Source of the DNA: Ktedonobacteria bacterium brp13
GTDB taxonomy: Bacteria > Chloroflexota > Ktedonobacteria > Ktedonobacterales > Ktedonobacteraceae
Direction: 5' to 3'
NCBI GenBank assembly: GCA_015099395.1
Contig: AP024096.1
Span: 2,604,001 to 2,668,000, forward strand
DNA: 64,000 bases
Shown here: positions 24,751-33,448 of the stretch, in pieces
How the letters are laid out: each line of letters opens with the position of its first letter
How positions within the stretch are numbered: position 1 is the stretch's first letter
Position numbers and translations under genes: made by a program
Notes under the pieces: model-generated
What the model was told of the DNA's origin: nothing
Databases searched by the model: none
The model's input: only the letters and a program-made list of their open reading frames with translations

Positions 24751-25584
24751 ATGACGATGCTTTCTTTGACGGTGGGATGTCGCCTGTTAGGGGTGGATCC
24801 CAAGACCTTGCGACGTTGGGTGCAAGCAGCCAACGTGCCAGTGGTGTCCCATCCAAGCGATGGGCGCATCAAAGGCATTGCCAGCGAACACGTGGTGCAG
24901 CTTGCGAGCATCCATACCCGCCCTTTGCGCGTGCCACCGGGCTCGGCATCCACGGGATCCTGGCCGGGCTCTCATCCGGCGTCGTCATCTACCAGTGACG
25001 AAGCGATCTTGCTCAGCCGGCTGACCCATCTCGAAACCGAAGTCACCCGGCTACAACAGTCCCCGAGTGCGGTGGAACTGCAGCGGCTGCAGGCACAGCT
25101 TCATGGCCTGCAGCGACGTCTGTCCGTGTTGGAAATGCGCATGTCGGAGGCGATGCTCGGGAGTACGCCAGCCGCCCTGTGCACACCGAAGGACGAACAA
25201 GCGGAGCCGCCGCTCCTGGCAGGCATACGGGCGTCCCTCTCTGCCAAGTCTGCCACCCGCTCTACCCCGCATCCGCCATTGATTGCCTGCAAGACCAGCG
25301 GTGAGTATGGGATTCTAGAGGGGCAGCAAGGAGAATTACACTTCCAGCCGGAGTCACTCGAATGGTTTGCCTGGCTCGCCACGCAGACGTCATTTCGCTT
25401 CGTCGGCCGTCAGGGTTCCTTCAGTGTGTATCGCAAAAGCCGAACCTCGTGTGGATGGACCGCCTATCGAACCATTCACCAGCACACGTACAAGCGCTAC
25501 CTGGGAACGACAAAGCTCATGACCATCGAACGTCTCGAATCGATGGCGGCACGATTTCAGTCGTACGTGTCCTTGCGCTCATAG
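24751..25584 (+). CDS. Passenger helix-turn-helix protein of the IS701-like element
   Basis: A protein of 277 residues starting after AAAAGGAGG. The N-terminal MerR/excisionase-like helix-turn-helix (LSLTVGCRLLGVDPKTLRRW followed by VQAANVPVVSHPSDGR, 4-40) suggests DNA binding. A middle helical segment (about 90-140, leucines and heptads) suggests a coiled coil. The C-terminal part (WLATQTSFRFVGRQGSFSVY, then YRTIHQHTYKRYLGTTKLMT, about 205-265) resembles the small N-terminal domain I recall from LuxR-type regulators of Ktedonobacteria and the arm-type domain of some recombinases. It lies inside the inverted repeats, so it moves with the element. It may regulate the transposase or help it bind DNA ends; this is inference. 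Confidence 0.7.
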   Translation: MTMLSLTVGCRLLGVDPKTLRRWVQAANVPVVSHPSDGRIKGIASEHVVQLASIHTRPLRVPPGSASTGSWPGSHPASSSTSDEAILLSRLTHLETEVTRLQQSPSAVELQRLQAQLHGLQRRLSVLEMRMSEAMLGSTPAALCTPKDEQAEPPLLAGIRASLSAKSATRSTPHPPLIACKTSGEYGILEGQQGELHFQPESLEWFAWLATQTSFRFVGRQGSFSVYRKSRTSCGWTAYRTIHQHTYKRYLGTTKLMTIERLESMAARFQSYVSLRS

Positions 25585-25784
25585 CTGACGTCATAGCTGA
25601 GCCTAATGATGGGCTTTACACGTCCTCGCATTGACAAGTGCAACTGTAGTACGCAGCGACAGGGGGGAGTAGATTCTCGAATTACGCTACTCACGATACC
25701 TCTACGTCAAAAACTCTTTTTATCTACTAAGTCCGTATCAACTTCTGTTGGGTGATTACTAACTTTCTACTCCCCCCTGTCGCT

Positions 25785-27649
25785 TTTTCACGGGTAGGTA
25801 TGTAGCTGAAAGAGCCAGGGGAGCAGGTTAAGCGGGAGAAAAAGTCCGAATAAAGGTGCCGAAGTTGGCAAAAAAGCCGAAAAAGAAGAAGAGATCGTTC
25901 CTACAAAGCTTCTCAAAGGAGAATGCGATGTCTTCTTCTGTTGCTAGCATAGCAGAGTGGCAAAAACGGGTCGCAGCATTAGTTCCGAGCCTGAGTGAGG
26001 CGCATGCGAGGGTGTTAGGACTCATCAGTTACGGGATCGTCCTGTTTGAGGGCTGTGGTATCACACGGTTGAGTCATGGACTGGCTAAACTTGAGCAGGT
26101 GAAAGCTCCGTCCCTGCGGCAACGGATCCGCGAGTTTTATTACGAGGCAGCCGCCAAACGAGGAAAAAAACGACGAGAAGTCGAGGTTCAGACCTGTTTT
26201 GGGGACTTACTGGCGGCGATCTTGCGAGACTGGCAGGGGACGAAGGAACTGGCCCTGGCACTGGATGCGAGCACCTTAGGAGAGCGTTTTACGGTGCTCA
26301 ATGTGAGTGTGATGTATCGGGGATGTGGCATCCCAGTTGCCTGGACCATCCTACCAGCCAATCAAAAGGGAAGCTGGCGGCCTCATTGGGAGCGGTTACT
26401 CCAACAGGTGGCGCACGTGGTCCCCAAGGAGTGGAAGGTGATCGTGATGGCTGACCGAGGACTCTATGCGGGCTGGCTCTTCACGGCCATCAAGCAGCAG
26501 GGATGGCACCCACTTTTGCGCGTCAATGAGACGATGGGTTTTCGCACCCAGGGGGAGCAGGACTTTGTCCCCATTCGCAGTCTGCTGCGTCGACGTGGTC
26601 GAAGTTGGGTCGGCTGGGGGGAATGGAGTGAAGAGGGAGATCGCCAGCAAGGAAGCCTGCTCATTCGGTGGGAAAAAGGATATGATGAGCCGGTAGCGGT
26701 GGTGACCGACCTGGTGAAAACGGAAGCGGAAGCGGGCTGGTACTTTCTACGCTTTTGGGTGGAAGGGGAGTACAAAGACCACAAAAGCGGAGGATGGAAA
26801 TGGGAGCAAACCAAGATGGTGGATGCCAAACGAGCCGAGCGCCTGTGGCTTGCCATGGCAGTCGCGATGCAGATCACGGTATTGGTGGGAGGGGTGGAAG
26901 AAGCGCAGAAACAAGAGCAGCAGGAGCGCAAGAAGAAGCTGGCCAAACAGGTGAGGCGGGTAGGGCGGCCCGCCAAGCCGCAGTGGAAACCACGAGGACG
27001 CGAGCAGAGCTGTCTGATGCGAGGGCAGCAGAGTCTACAGGCGGCCATAGTTCGAGGAGAGCCGCTGCCGGAGGGATATGTGGTGAGCGAGCGGTGGCCC
27101 AAGCAGACCTATCCGCGAAGAGGGGCAACGAGCAGTTGGCGGAAGAAACGTCAAGAGAAGGAGGCGAACAGGAAGAAGGAGCAGCGGCGTTATCAGCGAG
27201 CCAAGCAGCAGGAAGCAGAGGCCAGCCAGCCGAGCGAGCAGGAGCAATGCAAACGGCAGCGACAAGCCAGTCGAGCGAAAGCGATCCGGAACAAAGCCCA
27301 AAAGATGCAGGAACAAGCCGCGAAACAGCGGCGAGAGCAACAAGAGCAGGCGGCGCGGCGCCAGCAACGCATCCAGCAGCGAGAACAGCGGCAAGAAGAA
27401 CAAGCGAGCAAAGGTGAGCTGCGGCTGCGAGCCAGAGAAGAACGTGAGCAGCTACGAACCCAACGCCGTCTCTGGCACGAAGAAATCCAACGCGAGCGAG
27501 AAGCCCGCATCCGTTGTCGGGCAGAGCGAGCGGCTTGCCAAGCGGCTCAGGCTCTGGGTTCCTCATCGGCTGCATCCAAGATATTGCTGGCGCAACAGGC
27601 TCTCACCGAGCCTCCCAAGCCACCTTAGACTCATACCTACCCGTGAAAA
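25785..27649 (+). mobile_element. DDE insertion sequence with 11-bp target duplication, complete
   Basis: 1865 bp bounded by perfect 18-bp inverted repeats TTTTCACGGGTAGGTATG. It is flanked by an 11-bp direct repeat CCCCTGTCGCT (25774-25784 and 27650-27660). The duplication covers one strand of a hairpin of MITE copy B. It carries one transposase gene. The duplication length and protein fit an IS4-type element distinct from the one at 21302. Confidence 0.92.
25928..27628 (+). CDS. IS4-like transposase with long charged C-terminal tail
   Basis: A transposase of about 566 residues. The catalytic core shows D in LALDASTLGERFTVLNVSV, D in VIVMADRGLYAGWLF, and a later EGEYKDHKSGGWKWEQTKMV region followed by RLWLAMAVAMQI, as in IS4-like enzymes. 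The last 220 residues are almost entirely Gln/Arg/Glu/Lys (for example QREQRQEEQASKGELRLRAR) and should form a long charged coiled coil, unusual for a transposase. The start at 25928 (MSSSVAS) follows AAAGGAG; the upstream GTG reading adds a Lys-rich stretch and is less likely. No disruption seen. Confidence 0.85.
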   Translation: MSSSVASIAEWQKRVAALVPSLSEAHARVLGLISYGIVLFEGCGITRLSHGLAKLEQVKAPSLRQRIREFYYEAAAKRGKKRREVEVQTCFGDLLAAILRDWQGTKELALALDASTLGERFTVLNVSVMYRGCGIPVAWTILPANQKGSWRPHWERLLQQVAHVVPKEWKVIVMADRGLYAGWLFTAIKQQGWHPLLRVNETMGFRTQGEQDFVPIRSLLRRRGRSWVGWGEWSEEGDRQQGSLLIRWEKGYDEPVAVVTDLVKTEAEAGWYFLRFWVEGEYKDHKSGGWKWEQTKMVDAKRAERLWLAMAVAMQITVLVGGVEEAQKQEQQERKKKLAKQVRRVGRPAKPQWKPRGREQSCLMRGQQSLQAAIVRGEPLPEGYVVSERWPKQTYPRRGATSSWRKKRQEKEANRKKEQRRYQRAKQQEAEASQPSEQEQCKRQRQASRAKAIRNKAQKMQEQAAKQRREQQEQAARRQQRIQQREQRQEEQASKGELRLRAREEREQLRTQRRLWHEEIQREREARIRCRAERAACQAAQALGSSSAASKILLAQQALTEPPKPP

Positions 27650-27775
27650 CCCCTGTCGCTGCGGCGACTTTCCCCCCTCAAAGAGGGAGGCAGGTATTAG
27701 CATCATTACATAACTTTCCGAGCATTTACTGTTTTTCTTTTCCCAATTTCACCGGTGAATGCAGCTCTACCTCAT

Positions 27776-28234
27776 CTACATCCTCGTGGCGTCTTCACTA
27801 TATTTATCCACAACGTGTCTTGCATTACGCGTCATCTCAGTGCGGGGGAGCTCGTCCGGTGCAAAAAAACGCATAGCGAGACTCTCTGTAAAGTCGACAA
27901 CGAGCTCTCCCGTAAACTCGCGTGTTGCGTATGCCACGGTCACCGAATACACTTCATCGCCATTTAAGCAAAAGACATGCTGATCCTCTCCTGATAGCAC
28001 ACCGACCAACTCCAGTGCACCCAGCGTTAAACCTGCCTCTTCAAAAACCTCGCGCCGCGCCGTCTCCTCACAGCTCTCGCCTGGCTCCATAACGCCTCCC
28101 GGCAGACCCCAGCTTCCATCCAGCCTCTGCTGCAATAAAATACGTTGCGTTGCGTCAAAGACCAGTACAATCGCACCCGGCAATAGTAATGGTCGCTTCC
28201 CAATAAAGTGACGAATCTCTTCAACATAGCCCAT
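27776..28234 (-). CDS. NUDIX hydrolase
   Basis: A NUDIX-family pyrophosphohydrolase of 152 residues. The Nudix box GGVMEPGESCEETARREVFE (followed by EAGL) is complete (GX5EX7REUXEEXGU). The preceding WGLPGG and the RILLQQRLDG strand are typical. The start at 28234 (MGYVEEIRHF) is chosen because the upstream sequence is AT-rich and unlike protein. Possible substrates are nucleoside di- or triphosphates or sugar-nucleotides; not resolvable here. The gene ends close to the right arm of the IS cluster. Confidence 0.88.
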   Translation of the reverse strand: MGYVEEIRHFIGKRPLLLPGAIVLVFDATQRILLQQRLDGSWGLPGGVMEPGESCEETARREVFEEAGLTLGALELVGVLSGEDQHVFCLNGDEVYSVTVAYATREFTGELVVDFTESLAMRFFAPDELPRTEMTRNARHVVDKYSEDATRM

Positions 28235-28544
28235 TACGCTATTAACCCTTTCAGCTATAAACTTTATTTTCAACCTATATAATAGTAGGACGTATGCATA
28301 GCTATTCTTTATGCTATAGATAGAACTTCGTAGTAACACGTTAAGTGGAGCTATTTTTCCACCTTTGCTTCATAGAACTCTACGCTTTATAACATTGTAC
28401 GTAGTGCTCATTTCTCTATTCCTTTCACCGTGCAGGCGTATCTATGGCTCTTCCTTTTCCTACACCTGGAGATCTTAGCATTTTTTTACTTCTACATATG
28501 ATAAGATAGGAGCATCAAATACAAGGGAACTGAGGGCGTAAGCA
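28235..28544. other. AT-rich divergent promoter region, no gene seen
   Basis: About 310 bases between the divergent NUDIX and pseudokinase genes. AT-rich with TATAAT-like stretches (for example near 28278 on either strand). No RNA gene or repeat was recognised. Confidence 0.45.
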
Positions 28545-29579
28545 GTGTCAAACGAAGCAGAAGATTCAGCGCGAGAGCAGAGAGATGAGCCCGTAGATGT
28601 ACGGCTTATGGGACGTAGCAGCTCTACTGTTACCTATCAAAGTACATTACATAAGTCTGAGCGCCATATTGTACTCAAAATATGGGTTAATCCATTCGTA
28701 CCCTATTCACAAATACAACAATCATATGCTCTTTTACAGACAGAAATGCGTACACTCCGCGCCACAAACAATCCACATATATTAATTCCACTCCATGTAC
28801 GTAGAACGCCACAGAGCTTTGTAATCGTCAGCGACTATATACCTGAAGGCAATCTACAACTACTGATCGAACAAAATCATCATCAGCCACTCCCTCGACA
28901 ACGCGCCCTTACGCTGATTCACCAGATTGGTGAGGCACTGCAGGCCGCCCATCAACAAGATATAGTGCACGGCAATCTCACGCCCCATAATATACTCCTG
29001 GTCACAAATCAAGATAGTGCAACAGATCAACCAGATGACATTACGCTCAGCGATTTTTACCTGCCTTCACTACAGTTGGGCCGTGCCAGGACGCGTGAGG
29101 AAGATCATCCCCAGCTACGGCTCTATATGGCACCAGAGCAGTTTCGTGGCACTACGACCAGGCTTACCGATCAATATTCACTCGGCTGCCTCGCCTATCA
29201 GTTACTGACAGGTCGCCCCCCCTTCGAGGGTATCGCGCACATGCCACTACAACATAAGCACACACACGATCTACCGCAACGCCCGAGCCAGCTGAATACA
29301 GATCTGCCCTCTACCTTTGATGCGCCGCTGCTAAAAGCGCTGGCGAAAGATCCCGTTGAGCGCTTTGCCGATATCGACGCGTTTCTCACTGCCCTCACAG
29401 CAAGCGAGCAGGCAGCAACAATACCCGAGATTGCTACGAATGGCACAAAAGAAGCAGGGGAGACAAAAGAGCGCGCTGCTACCAGGAAGAATAAGCCGCA
29501 ACATGCTAAAACAAACAGGAAAAGAGCGAAACCAGCACACGATAAACGCAAACATTTTTTCTTTTTCGCGTTTCCGTAA
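28545..29579 (+). CDS. Ser/Thr kinase-like protein, probable pseudokinase
   Basis: A 344-residue protein with an Hanks-type kinase fold. The ATP lysine is K45 in VLKIW, APE is in LYMAPEQF, and the DxxSLG helix is DQYSLGCLAYQLLTGRPPF. Two catalytic residues are altered: the HRD loop reads HGN (142-144), so the catalytic Asp is Asn, and DFG reads DFY (170-172). The metal-binding Asn149 and Asp170 are kept. It should therefore bind nucleotide but not transfer phosphate well. A basic Lys/Arg/His tail ends in an aromatic FFFFAFP. The start is GTG with GAGGG upstream. The gene is 23 bases from the exporter downstream, so the two are probably cotranscribed. Confidence 0.8.
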   Translation: MSNEAEDSAREQRDEPVDVRLMGRSSSTVTYQSTLHKSERHIVLKIWVNPFVPYSQIQQSYALLQTEMRTLRATNNPHILIPLHVRRTPQSFVIVSDYIPEGNLQLLIEQNHHQPLPRQRALTLIHQIGEALQAAHQQDIVHGNLTPHNILLVTNQDSATDQPDDITLSDFYLPSLQLGRARTREEDHPQLRLYMAPEQFRGTTTRLTDQYSLGCLAYQLLTGRPPFEGIAHMPLQHKHTHDLPQRPSQLNTDLPSTFDAPLLKALAKDPVERFADIDAFLTALTASEQAATIPEIATNGTKEAGETKERAATRKNKPQHAKTNRKRAKPAHDKRKHFFFFAFP

Positions 29580-29602
29580 TCTACTCAAGGAGTTCTCGGC
29601 AC

Positions 29603-30871
29603 ATGTACGATACACCCACAACCAAGCGTATCTTTACGTTGACGCTACGGGTGGGCGAGATCCTGCTGGCGAATGGGGCGACGACGGCTCAGATCGAAGA
29701 GACCATGCGCGAGGTCGCGTCTCTCTACGGATTGCCGCCGCGTTGCTGCCATCCAAATGTAGTATTTACCTTTCTCTCGCTATCATTCGACCATCCAGAT
29801 CTAGAATACCCGCTGACATCTCTACGTCAGGTGAAAAAACGTGGAGTCAATTATAGCCATATTATGACTGTCTTTGATATTATTAAGCGCAAGCTTCCGC
29901 CAGAGGCCGCGCTCCATAAACTGGATGCCCTGGAACAAGAGCCGATTACACTCGGGCTCTTCACGACAGTCCTGTGCTGGGCCGCAGCCTGCGCGGCCTC
30001 CAACTTGCTACTCGGTGGCAATCTTCGTGAGATCTGCGCCTGTTTCCTCATCGTCATCCCGGCGCAGTTCTGTCGCCTCAAAATAGCCAACTCAACGGTC
30101 CCAGGACCGATCGGCGATATGTGCGCGGCAGCGTTGGTGACTGTCCTTGCGCTGGTTGTCCTCAAGACGCATCTGGTCATGCAGACGGATCTGGTCATAG
30201 CAAGCAGCCTCTTTGGAGTGCTGCCAGGTTCCGCAATTGTACTCAGTGCGCAAGATCTTATCACGGGCGATCTTCTGAGCAGTGCGGCGCGTGGTCTGGA
30301 AGCCTTCTTGACTGGCGCGGTCGTTGCGGCTGGCGTTGGTCTTGCGATTAGCATGGGGGCAACACTCGGTCTGGCAACCACGGCGCTGCCACATGCGCAG
30401 ACGGTCGCCTGGGGCTGGCTCTGGCAGATCCTGGCGGCATTCATCGCCTCAATGGCCTTCGCCCGCGCCACCACAATTCCTCGCTTCGCGACGATTGCCG
30501 CTGGCTTGATCGGGGCCAGTGGCTGGCTCATCTCGCTCCTGCTAGCCTCGAAGACTAGCGGGACCGTTCCCTTTGCGGCAACCTTTCTAGCTGCCCTGAT
30601 CGTAGGCTGCCTCAGTCGGCTGGGCTCCTTGATTCAGCGTGCCCCCATCGGCATCTATACGATTCCCGGTATCTTTCCACTCCTGCCCGGCCTCACCGTC
30701 TACCGTGGCATGCTCACGATCGCACATGGCGACAGCATGGCGGGACTGGTCTTGCTCGTTCAAGCGATGGCAATCGGCGGCGTCATCGCCATGGGCATTG
30801 CGTTCAGCGGCATCTTTGAGCCGTCACTCGAACGGCTGTATCATCGACTACGCAAAAGCAAGCTGTGTTGA
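29603..30871 (+). CDS. ThrE-family threonine/serine exporter
   Basis: A membrane protein of 422 residues that fuses both halves of the ThrE family. The N-terminal DUF1212-type domain carries LRVGEILLANGATTAQIEET and the C-terminal DUF3815-type domain carries IYTIPGIFPLLPGLTVYRGM. About ten membrane helices follow the first 110 soluble residues. The family exports threonine and serine using the proton gradient. The start follows AAGGAG. It lies 23 bases after the pseudokinase gene; a regulatory link is possible but unproven. Confidence 0.88.
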   Translation: MYDTPTTKRIFTLTLRVGEILLANGATTAQIEETMREVASLYGLPPRCCHPNVVFTFLSLSFDHPDLEYPLTSLRQVKKRGVNYSHIMTVFDIIKRKLPPEAALHKLDALEQEPITLGLFTTVLCWAAACAASNLLLGGNLREICACFLIVIPAQFCRLKIANSTVPGPIGDMCAAALVTVLALVVLKTHLVMQTDLVIASSLFGVLPGSAIVLSAQDLITGDLLSSAARGLEAFLTGAVVAAGVGLAISMGATLGLATTALPHAQTVAWGWLWQILAAFIASMAFARATTIPRFATIAAGLIGASGWLISLLLASKTSGTVPFAATFLAALIVGCLSRLGSLIQRAPIGIYTIPGIFPLLPGLTVYRGMLTIAHGDSMAGLVLLVQAMAIGGVIAMGIAFSGIFEPSLERLYHRLRKSKLC

Positions 30872-31014
30872 GGGTGTTAAAGCCGCATTGTTGCAGATTG
30901 AGAAATAAGTCGAGTTCGTAGCTTGACAATAGTGATCTGTATTCATATAATGAGGCATTATTTATTGAGGCCATTATTAGGGATTGGATACGGGGAAGGG
31001 ATATTGAACACTCT

Positions 31015-33186
31015 ATGGACCATGAGAACCGGATAGAACCTGCATCTCTGCTGGACACGTTTTCTGACGCAGTGATCTTGCTTGATCAGACGGCAAACAT
31101 CCTTTTTGCCAATGAGCATGCCGCTGCCTTTGTTGGAACACACATGCGCGAGTTACGGGGCTATCCCCTCTGGCAAGCAGTACCACAGCTCGTCACCGCT
31201 ACCTTCTACCAGGCCGTGATCAACACGATCCGCACGCGCATCTCCACTCAGGTGAAGTATTATGCCCCAATCACTCAGACCTGGTTGCATATGTATCTCA
31301 CACCAACCAGCGAAGGCACCGCACTCTTTTTTCACGAAGAGACGGAACCGCCACCGCTTCAAAACACCTTTCAGCAGGGTGCAGAGGGACACATAGATCT
31401 CCTGGAAACCATCTCTGAGCGGGTCGCTCTCTTGTCTCCAGAGGGGCTGCTGCTGGAAATCACTCAGCAGCCTTTAACCGATGCCCACGTCCTGCGCGAA
31501 GAGGTTATCGGCAAACCATTTATCTACTTCCCTTCGTGGTCCTCGATGCCTGTTGTTCAGGAGCAATTGAGTGCAGCCATTGCGCGCGCCAGCAAGGGAG
31601 ACATTGCACGCTTTGAGGCCAGGACCCAACCTCAACCAGGACACTATCTGAACCTGATTGTCACACTGACCCCACATCGTGATGTAAACCAGCAGGTCGA
31701 GTACCTCATCAGCACGACCCATGATATTACAGTGCACAAACAGGCCGAAGAGGATCTGCATGGCCTGGTCGAGGAGGTGCCTCAATTTATCTTCACCGCA
31801 CGACCTGATGGTGCTATCACCTTCAGTAATCAACGCTGGCTTGATTATCTCGGCATGTCTGCCGAGCAAGCATACGGATTCAAGTGGCGAGAGCGCATAC
31901 ACCCTGATGACCGACAACGTTCAGAGGAGGAGCGCGAGGCTGCCATCGCCGCAGGCAGGCCGTATGAGGTGGAATACCGCCTCAAAAACGGCGCAAGCGG
32001 GAACTATCGCTGGTTCCTTGCACGCGCAATACCCAAAAAAAATGCACAGGGCACGATCCTATCCTGGAGTGCGACGATCACGGATATCGATGAGCAGAAA
32101 CGCATCGAGCAAGCCTTTCATCACAGCCAGGAGCGGGTACAGGCTCTGATGGCATCCAATATTCTTGGGATTTTCATCGCCGAGGAGGGGGAGATCCTGG
32201 AAGCCAATGAGACCTTTCTATACATGACGGGCTATAGTCAGGAAGACCTGCGCCAGCGACGGCTGAACTGGCTGCACATGACAGCTCCAGAATATATTAC
32301 ACGTACCCACCATGCACATCAGCAACTCACGTTGCATCAGTATCTGCCCGCGTATGAAAAAGAGTATATTGGGAAAGATGGCAGCCGCCTGCCGGTGTTA
32401 GTGGGTGGCATCATGACACAAAGCGAGCCGATGCAAACGATTTGCTTTGTGCTGGATAATGCGGCTCGTAAAGAGCTGGAGCAGCGCAAAGATACTTTTT
32501 TGAGTATGGCCAGTCACGAACTCAAAACACCACTCACGTCTTTGAAGCTACAAACGCAACTACTGAGAAAGCAACTGGCAAAGCAGGACACACGCAAGAT
32601 GGATATCGCGCTGTCCCGCATGGAGGGACAACTCAATACCGCCACACGACTGGTCGAAGAGTTGCTCGATATCTCCAAAATCCGGGCTGGCAAGTTGGAG
32701 TATGCACAGGAAACCGTGGACCTGAACAACGTCCTGCAGGAGATCGTGGAGGTTCTGCAACAGACGCAGCCGACCCATACCATCGTCATGTCTGTACCTA
32801 CATCTCCCGTCATCCTGCCTGGCGACCGCGATCGGCTCGGACAAGTCTTCTTGAACCTGATCGGCAACGCGATCAAGTACTCTCCCCATGCCAACAGTGT
32901 CGAGGTCGACATGACGACCAGTACGGAGTCAATCATGATCACCGTGCGTGATCACGGCATCGGCATTCCACGGGAGCAACGCGACAAAATCTTTGAGCGC
33001 TTCTATCGGGTCGCTTCTCAGCAGTATTCGATCCCTGGCCTGGGAATGGGTTTATCTATTGTCGAAGAAATTGTGGAGCACCACGGTGGAACCATCACAG
33101 TCGAGAGCGAAATAGGAACAGGATCCACCTTTGTAGTAACATTTCCAGTATCGCCAAGTGCAGTAAAATCTCACTACTGCCTGTAA
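31015..33186 (+). CDS. Multi-PAS sensor histidine kinase
   Basis: A 723-residue histidine kinase with no membrane helix, so cytoplasmic. Domains in order: PAS at about 8-105 (ILLDQTANILFANEHAAAFV), a second PAS-like region at 125-240, a PAS/PAC pair at about 245-370 (FIFTARPDGAITFSNQRWLD), a further PAS at 375-480 (GIFIAEEGEILEANETFLYM), HisKA with phospho-acceptor H501 in SMASHELKTPL, then HATPase with N box NAIKYS, G1 DHGIGIP and G2 GLGMGLS. No response regulator is adjacent, so it is an orphan kinase. The signal is unknown. Confidence 0.9.
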   Translation: MDHENRIEPASLLDTFSDAVILLDQTANILFANEHAAAFVGTHMRELRGYPLWQAVPQLVTATFYQAVINTIRTRISTQVKYYAPITQTWLHMYLTPTSEGTALFFHEETEPPPLQNTFQQGAEGHIDLLETISERVALLSPEGLLLEITQQPLTDAHVLREEVIGKPFIYFPSWSSMPVVQEQLSAAIARASKGDIARFEARTQPQPGHYLNLIVTLTPHRDVNQQVEYLISTTHDITVHKQAEEDLHGLVEEVPQFIFTARPDGAITFSNQRWLDYLGMSAEQAYGFKWRERIHPDDRQRSEEEREAAIAAGRPYEVEYRLKNGASGNYRWFLARAIPKKNAQGTILSWSATITDIDEQKRIEQAFHHSQERVQALMASNILGIFIAEEGEILEANETFLYMTGYSQEDLRQRRLNWLHMTAPEYITRTHHAHQQLTLHQYLPAYEKEYIGKDGSRLPVLVGGIMTQSEPMQTICFVLDNAARKELEQRKDTFLSMASHELKTPLTSLKLQTQLLRKQLAKQDTRKMDIALSRMEGQLNTATRLVEELLDISKIRAGKLEYAQETVDLNNVLQEIVEVLQQTQPTHTIVMSVPTSPVILPGDRDRLGQVFLNLIGNAIKYSPHANSVEVDMTTSTESIMITVRDHGIGIPREQRDKIFERFYRVASQQYSIPGLGMGLSIVEEIVEHHGGTITVESEIGTGSTFVVTFPVSPSAVKSHYCL

Positions 33187-33198
33187 GGATGCTAAAAT

Positions 33199-33391
33199 CC
33201 CTGCCTCCCTCTTTGATGGGGGATGTCGCCGCAGCGACAGGGGGGAGTAGATCCTCGCATTACGCTGTATTGCACCATTAAACGTATTTATCACTCTTGC
33301 CTTCACAGTCTGCCATCAAGGAGTACCGGGCATTGCTAGCTTTCTACTCCCCCCTGCCGCTAACGCGGCTGTCCCCCCTCAAAGAGGAGGG
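33199..33391. repeat. MITE-like hairpin element, copy C, uninterrupted
   Basis: About 190 bases with the layout of copy B. The left arm is CTGCCTCCCTCTTTGATGGG with TGTCGC-CGCA-GCGACA (33224-33239), a G6 run and GAGTAGATCCTCGCATTACG. The right arm is CTACTCC, C5, TGCCGC-TAAC-GCGGCT (33355-33370), C6 and TCAAAGAGGAGGGC. It is placed between the histidine kinase stop and tatA and contains no gene. Confidence 0.85.
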
Positions 33392-33448
33392 CTTTTGCTG
33401 CATTTCCTGTAGAGGGGCGGTTTTCAAAGAGATACAGCATAGCAGACA

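Larger units (their letters stand above)
22853..25652 (+). mobile_element. IS701-like element with a passenger gene, complete
   Basis: 2800 bp bounded by perfect 17-bp inverted repeats GTACTACAGTTGCACTT. It is flanked by a 3-bp duplication GCA (22850-22852 and 25653-25655) in the loop of a MITE hairpin. It holds two genes on the same strand: a DDE transposase and a helix-turn-helix protein. That is larger than the usual one-gene IS701 element. Confidence 0.88.
21281..27690. repeat. MITE-like hairpin element, copy B, split by three insertion sequences
   Basis: Removing three IS elements and their target duplications joins 21281-21301, 22839-22852, 25656-25784 and 27661-27690 into one element of about 190 bases. 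It has the same layout as copy C at 33199: CTGCCTCCCTCTTTGAGGGG, TGTCGC-CGCA-GCGACA, G6, GAGTAGATTCTCGAATTACG, a spacer, CTACTCC, C5, TGTCGC-TGCG-GCGACT, C6, TCAAAGAGGGAGGCAG. Each IS lies in one of its hairpins. Confidence 0.85.

Noticed and set aside
26874..27575. Long readings opposite the charged tail of the third IS transposase
   Set aside because: They mirror the Gln/Arg/Glu codon bias of the tail.
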